DNA of 64,000 nucleotides from Sinohyriopsis cumingii (Eukaryota; Mollusca; Bivalvia; Unionida; Unionidae): assembly GCA_028554795.2 (NCBI GenBank), contig CM068830.1, forward strand, positions 47,196,227 through 47,260,226, in the 5' to 3' direction. Under the pieces are notes generated by a model. That model was not told the origin of the DNA, ran no database searches, and saw nothing but the letters and a program-made list of their open reading frames with translations. Made by a program: the position numbers and the translations under genes. Shown one piece after another: positions 47,825-55,868 of this stretch (the first letter of the stretch is position 1; every line of letters starts with the position of its first letter).

Positions 47825-48044
47825 ACAAGGAGAAAAGAAGAAGTCAATGAACTTTTTATTAAAGTGTTGTGTTGTGAATTGTGAATTGGATTGTAAAAAA
47901 ATGGAGAAAAGAATAAATGAATGATATAAGGTAAGAGTCTTTGAGTTTTGATTTTAAAATAAGAAGCTACACTCACGCACTCATACACAGACACGTACTA
48001 TAAGGGTAAAATGGGTGAGTTTTTTTTTGAGTTATTGGCAAATT

Positions 48045-48091
48045 GAAATTGTATTTCTTTTCGAGAAATGTGGGTGGCCCTGAAAAGGGCC
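48045..48091 (-). terminator. Histone-type 3' stem-loop, B4
   Basis: Minus strand GGCCCTTTTCAGGGCC at 48076-48091, 28 nt after the stop of 48120-48686, followed by ACCCA, then CGAAAAGAAATA at the standard distance and TTTGCCAAT further on. Confidence 0.85.
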
Positions 48092-48119
48092 TTTTTTTCT
48101 TTATGGTGCAGGGGTGAGT

Positions 48120-48686
48120 TTAAGCAATCAATTTTAACTGCCTTAAGCCTTTGCCACGGCCAAGGCCTACTTCTGGACTGCGTAATGATGATAATGATTG
48201 GGTTGAAATCACTAAGGGTGGTACGGTAGGCTTAGTCACAGGGTTGACATGTTTGGCTCGGGAAGGTCGTATTCTCTTCGGTCGTGATAAAGAAGTCTGA
48301 TACATTTGTTTCAGACTTCTTAACTCCGCTAAAATGTCCAACAGTACCGTGACCGTTTGATTTTCACCCTCTTGTTTCTTTGCTGCTACTTCTTCTTGCT
48401 GTTGTTTTTTTCTTACCTCTTCTTCTTGTTGCTGTTGCTGTAGGAGAAAAGCCTGTTCCGCTTCCTTTTGTCGTTGTATAAATTTCTCCAATTCTTCTTT
48501 CTGTCTCTGTCTAAAATTCTCCACTTGAGGTAATGAAGAAGGTAACGAAGGTTCCGGAACAAATTCTTGCGAGGAGAGAAAATCCACAAAATCCCAATTC
48601 ACCTCTTCTGAAAGTAAGTCCGGGTTCCCTTGGGCGGTCTCCCCTGCTGGTGCACCCCACTGGATCGTTTTCTGAGTTTCCGTCAT
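48120..48686 (-). CDS. Coiled-coil, Gln-rich protein of unknown function
   Basis: 188 aa. Acidic N-terminus, a helix-forming Gln/Glu/Lys coiled coil (about residues 55-105), a leucine-zipper-like LLDILAELRSLKQMY, then a basic Pro/Ser tail. Resembles cassette genes 1-3 in plan. Ends in stem-loop B4; shares a divergent promoter with 48906-49136. Confidence 0.7.
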   Translation of the reverse strand: MTETQKTIQWGAPAGETAQGNPDLLSEEVNWDFVDFLSSQEFVPEPSLPSSLPQVENFRQRQKEELEKFIQRQKEAEQAFLLQQQQQEEEVRKKQQQEEVAAKKQEGENQTVTVLLDILAELRSLKQMYQTSLSRPKRIRPSRAKHVNPVTKPTVPPLVISTQSLSSLRSPEVGLGRGKGLRQLKLIA

Positions 48687-48905
48687 GTTGAATCACTGTC
48701 GCATAGATTGACTGCACACAAGCGCTAGCGAATCTATATTGACTACGTGACGTCACAGACTGCTCTCTTCGGATTGGATGTGGGCTGACTGAATTCTGTA
48801 ACGCGTGTTCGGATTGGTGAATGAACTCAATCCGTTTCAATCCTTTCTGTCCCTATAAATAAGCGCAGTTCACTGCATTGATTCACCTATTCTCGGAGCC
48901 TCAAC
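48687..48905. promoter_or_regulatory. Divergent promoter with CRE and two CCAAT boxes
   Basis: A perfect TGACGTCA (48748-48755), two reverse CCAAT motifs (ATTGG near 48774 and 48814), and TATAAAT (48854-48860) for the plus gene with initiator A at about 48885. The minus gene has a weaker TATAGAT. CCAAT plus TATA upstream and a stem-loop downstream is the layout of animal histone genes. Confidence 0.65.
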
Positions 48906-49136
48906 ATGTGGACCGACGTTGAATCTTCAACTCTTGTGTCAACAATGATGTTCAGGACGGACATGCTCATGTATGTCCGGTCCAAGTGGACCGTTGTCCA
49001 CAGGACCAACAGCAGCCTGTGGATAAGAAGAGTCTATATAGAGAGACAAGGTTGCCTCAAGAGGACTCTGATGTATGGCCCTGCTGTAAGACGAAGTTTG
49101 AGGAAAAGAAGATGTCGCAAATGCCCTTTATGCTAA
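48906..49136 (+). CDS. Small Arg/Cys-rich terminal protein
   Basis: 76 aa. No family recognised; ends RRSLRKRRCRKCPLC, a basic Cys tail. Support comes from context: TATA and initiator at correct spacing upstream and histone-type stem-loop B5 22 nt after the stop. A second hairpin, ATGCCCTTTATGCTAAGGGCAT, overlaps the stop codon. Transcribed outward toward the right tip. Confidence 0.5.
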   Translation: MWTDVESSTLVSTMMFRTDMLMYVRSKWTVVHRTNSSLWIRRVYIERQGCLKRTLMYGPAVRRSLRKRRCRKCPLC

Positions 49137-49154
49137 GGGCATATTAACATAAAC

Positions 49155-49476
49155 CAAAGGCCCTTTTCAGGGCCAGCCATATTTCTCGAAAAGAGATAGC
49201 CTTTCCATTGCCTACCCCTTTTTTTTAAAAAAATTTAAAAAAAAAAAAATCCCATGTTCCATTCCCTTTGTTCCTAAACAACCCCAAACTCTATTCCCCA
49301 TGTTAAATTCCCCTTGTCCGTAGAGTGGCCCACGATTTATTGCCATGTTAAATTCCCCTTGTCCGTAGAGTGGCCCACGATTTTTCGCCATGTTAAATTT
49401 CCATTGTCCGTAGAGTGGCCCAGGGGTGTTTTTAATGCTAATTCCCATTGTCCGTAGGGTGGCCCCATTCACTACT
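49155..49476. repeat. Right TIR of copy B
   Basis: Inverted partner of 28969-29294, including the stem-loop, the poly(T/A) stretch and the five TGTCCGTAGAGTGGCCC iterons, ending CCATTCACTACT. Confidence 0.9.
49159..49200 (+). terminator. Histone-type 3' stem-loop, B5 (in right TIR)
   Basis: GGCCCTTTTCAGGGCC (49159-49174) preceded by CCAAA, followed by AGCCA and CGAAAAGAGATAG. Serves the outward-facing gene 48906-49136. Confidence 0.85.
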
Positions 49477-49482
49477 TGGATT
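49477..49482. repeat. 6-bp target site duplication, right
   Basis: TGGATT, identical to 28963-28968; confirms both ends of copy B. Confidence 0.92.
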
Positions 49483-49763
49483 TGATTGTTGTCCAGCATC
49501 ACATCATCATATACAACTAAATTATTAATAAATCCGTCTATGGAATCTGCTGATGGTGGTTCATCAATATCGGTTATAAACTCGATAAAATCGTCATCTT
49601 TATCTATTTGCGCGTTTTCATTAAAATCCTTGAGTACATCATAACATCGTTGATCATCAACTGACGGGGCTACCAAATACAATTTATCCCACTTTAACCA
49701 TCTCATTATAAGATTAAGTAACAACTGTGTCTTTCCACTTCCAGATGGTCCTATTATTATCAT
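49483..49763 (-). pseudogene. Element C packaging ATPase, N-terminal side
   Basis: IIIGPSGSGKTQLLL is Walker A and NNLVVYDDVML Walker B. Cut by copy B just after Walker B; the remainder is at 28660-28962. The reading continues a little upstream of the first Met (KHHPALPNSIR). Confidence 0.85.
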
Positions 49764-49856
49764 TCTGATGGAATTTGGTAACGCAGGATGGTGCTTGACA
49801 GGTTCTCGTTTCTTGTCGCTGAGAAATCAATTATATCCATGCTATATAAAATATCT

Positions 49857-50036
49857 ATGGATTTATATTGTGTGAAGTGCAGGACGCGTGCCCCGACGGA
49901 TACACTAACAAATATTACCACAAAACATAACAGATCAGCTATTACGGGTAAGTGTACGCAGTGTGGTACAAAGAAGTTTAAATTTATTCCCAGAGATATT
50001 TCAGGGACAAAGTCAGCATTAAAAATAAAGCAATGA
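49857..50036 (+). CDS. Zinc-ribbon protein (element C)
   Basis: 59 aa from MDLYCVKCRTRAPT; C-x2-C pair, then RSAITGKCTQCGTKKFKFI with a second C-x2-C. This small ribbon is common beside ATPase and PLA2 genes in Polinton-like viruses. TATATAAA at 49843-49850 lies just before. Possible transcription or DNA-binding factor. Confidence 0.65.
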   Translation: MDLYCVKCRTRAPTDTLTNITTKHNRSAITGKCTQCGTKKFKFIPRDISGTKSALKIKQ

Positions 50037-50042
50037 GGAGGT

Positions 50043-50333
50043 GATATTGCCGCAAAATTAACAAAATTACCCGGGACTCCGTGGGCTAAATACCCAGGAG
50101 AAAAACACCTACCAGGATATAATTATTGCGGTCCTGGTACTCGACTCGATATCAGGCTTGATAATCAGGATCAACCAAAACCAGGCGAGGAACCAATAAA
50201 CGCTATCGATAAAGCATGCCATGCTCATGATGTTGCGTATAAAAGCAATGACCTACAACATAGGCATATTGCAGATGTGAAATTAATTCATACGTTAAAT
50301 GCTATAAAAAATAAAAATGTCAAAGAAAATTAG
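50043..50333 (+). pseudogene. Parvovirus VP1-type phospholipase A2 domain (element C)
   Basis: LPGYNYCGPGTRLDIRL is the Ca-binding loop and AIDKACHAHDVAYKS the HD catalytic site of the VP1-type PLA2 used by parvoviruses and some Polintons to breach endosomes. No clear start codon is seen, so it may be fused or decayed. Confidence 0.8.
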
Positions 50334-50395
50334 CTAATTGGTTAGTAAGATCCGCCATGAAAGGTAAATTAGCACTAGGGGCTGGTAATATATAA

Positions 50396-51348
50396 ATGGA
50401 ACCGATTTATTATTCACCAATTGGATACTGGAAGGGTAAAGCAGCAATTAGTAAACTCGCTGATGCAGCAGCGGTTAAACATTCTACTGCTAAAGCGTGG
50501 TTATCCAAACAGGCAATATGGCAAATTTACCTACCGCCACGTAAGCAAATTCGATTTGCACATTTCAGTGTCAGTGTTCCTAATGAGGTTCATCAAGCTG
50601 ATATTCTGTTTTTACCACATGATACTGTGTGTAGAAAAACGTACAAATACGCGCTAACTGTTGTTGATGTTTCAAGTAGATATAAAGATGCAGAACCGCT
50701 ATCAACGAAAACAGCATCTGAGGTAGCCGATGGTTTTAAACGAATTTATCAACGAGGTGGTCTACGATGGCCACAGTTGCTACAGGTTGACCCTGGCAAT
50801 GAGTTTCTTGGTCCAGTATCATCGTTAATGAAGCAACATAATGTCAAAATACGACGATGACATACTGCAATTCATCGTGATCAGGCAATTGTTGAACGAT
50901 TTAATCGAACACTTGCTGAGCGGTTATTTGGATATCAGTACGCGAAGGAATTGATTCAAGATAAAAGATCTCGTGAATGGGTGGCAAGATTACCAAGTGT
51001 GATAGCAGCGTTAAATAATGAGATCACTCGAACAACCAACATGAAACCTATTAATGCAATTACAAAAAAAAATATACCTACACAACAACGTGATCTTTCA
51101 GCGCAACCATTATTAGGTAATATCACTGTCAGGTATTTATACAGCCCGGTGAACTTGAAGGTTGTAAAAAAAGAGCGACTGATCCTATTTGGAGTATTAC
51201 GACGCACAAGATATCCACCGTGACAAGATCCTCAGGTAGACCCGCAATCTACAGACTGGATTCAACTGCTCCTCAACGTGGATTTGTACGTAAACAATTA
51301 CAGATAATTCCCGATGACACACAATTACCACCCAAATCACTTAACTAG
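50396..51348 (+). pseudogene. Integrase of element C
   Basis: Starts MEPIYYSPIGYWKGKAAISK; core motifs VHQADILFLP (D), LLQVDPGNEFLG (D) and IVERFNRTLAERLF (E). Distinct from the A/B integrase, with no chromodomain seen. Looks broken (one or two breaks). Its end overlaps the convergent HNH gene by 8 bp. Confidence 0.8.
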
Positions 51349-51590
51349 CACTGGTGCCAGCTGCTCTAACTCGGTTACATTCAAGACAGGTCAACATGAT
51401 ATTTTCTCGTATATGACCAAGATTGTTATTTTTTCTATCTACGGTAAATTGTCTTGGATCATTTTTCAGATACCGCCATAACATTATACAATTACAACTT
51501 GCACAATGATTATTCTGTTGTTGTTTCAGCGCATTAATAAAATCAACATCAAGATCAAAATCGCGTTTGTTTATTTTTTGTCACCTTGTT
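51341..51590 (-). pseudogene. Treble-clef HNH / endonuclease VII-like domain (element C)
   Basis: Minus strand: HCASCNCIMLW, then FTVDRKNNNLGHIRENIML and TCLECNRVRA: two C-x2-C pairs with DRxNNxxGH between, an endonuclease VII/HNH pattern. Adjacent to the end of the polymerase-helicase gene, so it may be its C-terminal domain or a separate gene. Confidence 0.55.
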
Positions 51591-53872
51591 TATAACCAGA
51601 TAATTTTTTTTATTATTATATCGCTTTGACATTCGTCAATATCATCACTAGTCACTGACGAGCCCATGACGATTCGTCTCAATTGAGATATTTTTCTAAC
51701 TCGAGACACTGCAAGATAAACTAGGTTCGACCATTCGATACGATCATCAACGATCCAAACAACTGTATCAGTAATAGTTAATCCCTGAGATGAATGAATC
51801 GTCATCGAGTATCCAAGCGTCCACGGGGATTTATCAGCACGTAGAGCATCTTCAACAACATCAACATCAACTGCAACAATATCATTCAACACAAGATTCT
51901 GTTTCCTTGACTTGGTGTGTCCTGGTATATCAACGTCAATATTTTGCCGTCGCGTATCTGCTGGTCGATAACATAACGGAACTGGCAACGTTGGAAACTT
52001 TTCTCGTTGTAACTGGAACAACTCCCGCTGAAGTGTATCACGAACTATCTTTCTAATTGCAACTATCAAATCGTTTGGTCTCCACGAGCGCAAAATGTCT
52101 TTCATGGGTGTTTCTGAAATTATCTCGCGCATTACTTCACACTGAATTTTATTCGGTTGTAGTCTGATTAATTTTTTAAATTCCTTCAACGTTGCATCAA
52201 GTGCTCTATGATCATCAGCCACTTCTTCGAAGTGGTCAACGAAATTTTTCAGCCAATCATGTGGAGATGGTCCAGCTACGGGTGGTGGTTGACCGTGATC
52301 GCCGCACATTATCACAGCAGTATTTCTTGTTAATAACCAATCAAAAAATGTTTTTAGTGTTTCTAGCGGTACAGTGCATATTTCATCCCATATTATGATC
52401 CTTGGAATGTATTTCTCGCCCATCCTTAAAGATTTCCATGTATCACCCTTCCATCGGAAGAAGCTGTGATAAGTACATGATTGTACTCCTCGTTGTTTCA
52501 TTTCTCGTGCGAGTCTGTGTGTAGGTGTTAGCACAATCATATCTGAATTCTGAAATAGTTCGATAGCTCGAGTGGTTTTACCAGAACTGCCTAGTTCGTT
52601 TAGATAAACTGTTTTGTGTCTAGTTATTGCATCGTATACCGATGGTGCAGAAGATATCTGATTATTTCTGCCTGATTTTATCAGGTAAATATCTTTAACC
52701 GCAACATCAGCGGATTCGGAATAATCGGGTATATATTCCTTTTTATTCTCCACGAACCCCACGATGCACAATTTTTCTAACAGTATTGAATATTTTTTAC
52801 TTATATAAAACGAATCAGTAGCAACTCTGACAGCGAGTGTAGAAACCTTATTTATCATCGATAATAGGTTTATTGAAACGTACGCGAGCATCGATGATCT
52901 TAAATGAGTATACTGAGGTGACTCACCATCCATGTAGCTCACAATTGTACCTAGTTTAGTTCCATTTGACAAGAAAGCTATTTCTCGACTTATAAACGTA
53001 TTTCTGTTCGTTGTATCAGCGATTATAAAATCTAACTCAGCATCATCCATAATCAGTCTTGTACAATGTCGTCTGTGATCATATGCTCCTCCTTCGGTAA
53101 ACTTGCGGATTATTTTTCTACCAAGATCTTTTGTAATTTTATTCTCGTAATCGGCTTCATCCGAATACTCCTTTTGTTGTGGTAACCAAACTTCAGATTG
53201 TTTCCGGTGTGATATAATTGCTTCACTTACAATCAACCGTGTCAACATCGCACAATCAAGCATATATCCTAATAGTACTATTGGTGTCCACATTTTTTCT
53301 GAAAAATGTTTTCCAAACCAAACATAACAAATTGGATGAAGTCCTTTAGACATTTCGAATGACTCGATACGAGCGAATCCAGTTAGGTCAAAATCCGGTA
53401 ATGGTCCATTTATCGATACTCGCGTCATTTCGTGCGTCGGATGACCGAATCTTTTAAAGTACATAGAACAATCTCCGTATCCAAGAAAACTCCCGGGATA
53501 ACACGCAACCATATCAACTGAAATATCTCTGTGATTGTATTTAGTATTCCATAGTCCGCCGTGTCCATATTCGACACAACTCAGTATTATGTCATCAAGA
53601 AAATCAAACCTAGTTGGTTTCCACGAATTTTCCTTTCTAGCAAAATGAGCCGCAACTGACGGAACAGCAAAACAGTTGCTCAATAGTTCGTCAGTATCAT
53701 CAGTATATTGCAGTGCAAGATTTTTGATTTTCTCGTGAAGAAGATCTGTTCGATAAATAACGCCATTTGGTCTCACAAACTGATCAAATTTATTTTTTTC
53801 TTCCGCGCAAGACTGAAATAACCATACTGACACAAGATCGTTTTTACTTATTTCGTTAATAAAATAAAACAT
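51590..53872 (-). CDS. Polymerase-like plus SF1 helicase fusion protein (element C)
   Basis: 760-aa visible frame. The first half resembles a divergent family B palm: VDMVACYPGSF (motif A-like, about 119-129), FKRFGHP, and VATDSFYIS (motif C-like, 350-358). The second half is a Pif1/RecD-like SF1 helicase: GSSGKTT (428-434), IIIWDEI (492-498), GDHGQPPPV (524-532), SMTIHSSQGLT (689-699), VYLAVSRVR (718-726). A replicase combining polymerase and helicase would be unusual for an animal Polinton. The larger gene is probably broken, with more pieces at 54005-54749. Confidence 0.7.
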   Translation of the reverse strand: MFYFINEISKNDLVSVWLFQSCAEEKNKFDQFVRPNGVIYRTDLLHEKIKNLALQYTDDTDELLSNCFAVPSVAAHFARKENSWKPTRFDFLDDIILSCVEYGHGGLWNTKYNHRDISVDMVACYPGSFLGYGDCSMYFKRFGHPTHEMTRVSINGPLPDFDLTGFARIESFEMSKGLHPICYVWFGKHFSEKMWTPIVLLGYMLDCAMLTRLIVSEAIISHRKQSEVWLPQQKEYSDEADYENKITKDLGRKIIRKFTEGGAYDHRRHCTRLIMDDAELDFIIADTTNRNTFISREIAFLSNGTKLGTIVSYMDGESPQYTHLRSSMLAYVSINLLSMINKVSTLAVRVATDSFYISKKYSILLEKLCIVGFVENKKEYIPDYSESADVAVKDIYLIKSGRNNQISSAPSVYDAITRHKTVYLNELGSSGKTTRAIELFQNSDMIVLTPTHRLAREMKQRGVQSCTYHSFFRWKGDTWKSLRMGEKYIPRIIIWDEICTVPLETLKTFFDWLLTRNTAVIMCGDHGQPPPVAGPSPHDWLKNFVDHFEEVADDHRALDATLKEFKKLIRLQPNKIQCEVMREIISETPMKDILRSWRPNDLIVAIRKIVRDTLQRELFQLQREKFPTLPVPLCYRPADTRRQNIDVDIPGHTKSRKQNLVLNDIVAVDVDVVEDALRADKSPWTLGYSMTIHSSQGLTITDTVVWIVDDRIEWSNLVYLAVSRVRKISQLRRIVMGSSVTSDDIDECQSDIIIKKIIWL

Positions 53873-54004
53873 ACCTCCATCAGAATTATCTATGGGATAA
53901 CATTTAACAGTTCGATCTCGTGGAAATATTTTTACTGCGTTAGTCCATGCGTGTGCGTTATGATCAATAATTTCGATCGAAGCTCCTTTTGATCTATATT
54001 TTGA

Positions 54005-54577
54005 TTAATACAAAATCTCTCCTGTTATCGTCGCTACGGTTATTGGAAATTTTAATCTTTTTCCTAACTCAGCGACATCTTTGATAGACGCACCTGTATC
54101 TTTAACCATTTCTCCCCACGTGTTTATTATTTTACGTCTTTTATCCGTTAGACCGTTTCCACGAGTCGAAACGGTAAAATGTTCTGTTACTCGTTCAGCC
54201 ACACAATGTATTTTTGAAAATTTCATCGGCGCCAGTTTATCAACGCTGGGTTTTTCATTTATCACATAGATTCCATAAATAACCTCTTTCACAGGATATG
54301 CTCGTTCATAATACGGTTTGTCAATACCTGTTAATAAACCTGGTTTGGAATCTTTACTTAGTACGACAGTTTTTTTATTACCGTGGACAGGATCATATTT
54401 GTCACGGATAATCCAATCATCTGTTTCTGTCAGCACGACAAATTTTATTCTGAAAAGATATTTGCGATTATCAAGATAGTTAATGATAATTTCTGCTCGT
54501 TTGTCGTTCATCACAGCGTCGATGATATCTTTGTTGCGTATAATCTTGAACGTTGACCAGACACTAAGATGCACCAT
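54005..54577 (-). pseudogene. Upstream piece of the element C replicase locus
   Basis: 190-aa frame (TFKIIRNKDIIDAVMNDKRA ..., TFxVSTRGNGLTDKRRKIINTWGE). No domain recognised with confidence; position suggests the N-terminal part of the polymerase-helicase locus. Confidence 0.45.
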
Positions 54578-54749
54578 CTGTGTGAAATTCTTTCTTGGCG
54601 TCGTGAATTTTATTAATCAAACCTTTGTTTTTCGGATCAACCAGATCTTGCATCGGTAGGTTAGGAGATATTCTGTCGAGATTAAATTTATCTCCGCTCA
54701 AGGGCTTTATTCGGAATAATCTATCGAATTCGTTCATATTATATTTCAA
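54564..54749 (-). pseudogene. Possible start of the element C replicase locus
   Basis: 61-aa frame (MNEFDRLFRIKPLSGDKFNL). Lies directly upstream of the preceding piece, on the same strand. Confidence 0.35.
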
Positions 54750-54900
54750 GCAAATATTTAAATTAAAATATTATGTATACAATGTCTCAATGCAAATGGC
54801 TCATGGTGGGTTCATTGACTCGTTGAAATGAATCCTGTAAAAAGGAATTCTGCAGACAACACATGCAAAACGTTCACCGTGGAAGCTTAGGACCAATACC

Positions 54901-55068
54901 ATGTCTGCGATGTGGTGCTGGAGTGCGATGAAAAACACAGTTGTGTGTGTGTGTGGTGGTAAACGATACAGAGAGCTTAAAAGATATTATGACAAAAGAA
55001 ATAACGTCAATAACAAAGCTATAAAATCCGTGGAGGATTATCTAACTAAGTTTTCAGACAAATTATGA
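54901..55068 (+). CDS. Small protein, unknown (element C)
   Basis: 55 aa with C-x-C (VVCVCGG) and a helical basic tail (YRELKRYYDKRNN). Directly upstream of the HNH gene. Weak support. Confidence 0.3.
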   Translation: MSAMWCWSAMKNTVVCVCGGKRYRELKRYYDKRNNVNNKAIKSVEDYLTKFSDKL

Positions 55069-55093
55069 TTTAAACAAATAATATTATTGTCTG

Positions 55094-55492
55094 ATGGAGC
55101 AAAATAAGTTTATTCCACATCCTACAATAACAAACTACGAATCAAATATTGATGGTATGATAAGACACTGTCGATTGAAAAAACCAGTTGGTTCTGTTAA
55201 TAATACTGGCTATCTATTGTTTACTGCAGCGAAGAAAACTTATCTCTGTCATCGTTTCACATACGAGTGTGACAAGGGGTTGATCAAAGACGGTCTTGTG
55301 ATCGATCACATTAATGGCGTGAAAACCGACAATAGTTTATCCAACCTTCAGGCTGTAACACAGAGTGATAATTCTGCACATGGTAATACTGGGAGATGTA
55401 AAACAACTGTAAGGAGGGCGGTAAAATCCACAAACATAGAAACTGGCGAAAAAATTATTTCAATCAATGAACGCGGTCGCGATATACTTTGA
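55094..55492 (+). CDS. HNH endonuclease, homing type (element C)
   Basis: 132 aa. HRFTYECDKGLIKDGLVIDH, then INGVKTDNSLSNLQAVTQSDN: the VIDHING...N-L...T-x-x-x-N pattern of HNH_3 nucleases common in phages and giant viruses. May be a selfish gene or part of genome processing. The frame is open. Confidence 0.75.
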   Translation: MEQNKFIPHPTITNYESNIDGMIRHCRLKKPVGSVNNTGYLLFTAAKKTYLCHRFTYECDKGLIKDGLVIDHINGVKTDNSLSNLQAVTQSDNSAHGNTGRCKTTVRRAVKSTNIETGEKIISINERGRDIL

Positions 55493-55759
55493 TATTAACT
55501 CGCGTGTGGTAAAATACGTCGCAGAAAATATGACCAAATCTACTCTTTCCAGTAAATATAAACAGAAAATCAGCTTCCAATATTCAGTGTTTCCCTTTAC
55601 GCACATTTGTGCGTCAGGGACGCACGCTGCAGAAAATTGACGCGCACATTTTGTTACCGTGCATTTTTTTTGACGCAAAGGATTTTCATAATATGATCAT
55701 GATTTATTTAATACCCAATGCATTGAACGATAGATGGCATCGTATATACTTCGCGTATA
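55493..55759. other. No gene seen
   Basis: AT-rich with a short GTGCGT-based inverted repeat near 55600-55655. Nothing else recognised. Confidence 0.4.
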
Positions 55760-55868
55760 GGCATTGACTGGTTCCCCGCTTTGTTTGCTCCCTGCCTTGC
55801 ACTCCTCTATTCGTATAGCAAAGTGCAACGCAGGGAACATATAAAACAATGAACCAGGCTAGCATAGG
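55760..55868. repeat. Long imperfect hairpin
   Basis: Arms of about 48 nt: CTGGTTC/GAACCAG at the base, TTGTTT/AAACAA, and TCCCTGCCTTGCACT pairing with AGTGCAACGCAGGGA with one mismatch, around a loop of about 16 nt. The fold resembles a microRNA precursor or a small foldback element. Confidence 0.6.

Larger units (their letters stand above)
28969..49476 (-). mobile_element. Polinton (Maverick) copy B, complete, 20.5 kb
   Basis: Bounded by inverted ends AGTAGTGAATGG...CCATTCACTACT and the duplication TGGATT. Main gene block on minus, far-end accessory genes on both strands. Looks largely whole: most genes are open, with about four or five breaks overall (polymerase region, integrase, one or two small genes). 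Near identity with copy A and an intact target duplication suggest a recent insertion. It lies inside the ATPase gene of element C. Confidence 0.95.

Noticed and set aside
13825-49174. Stem-loops as bacterial rho-independent terminators
   Set aside because: The context is eukaryotic; stem sequence, TTTC loop, ACCCA flank and downstream purine element fit histone mRNA 3' ends, and no U run follows as the terminator needs.
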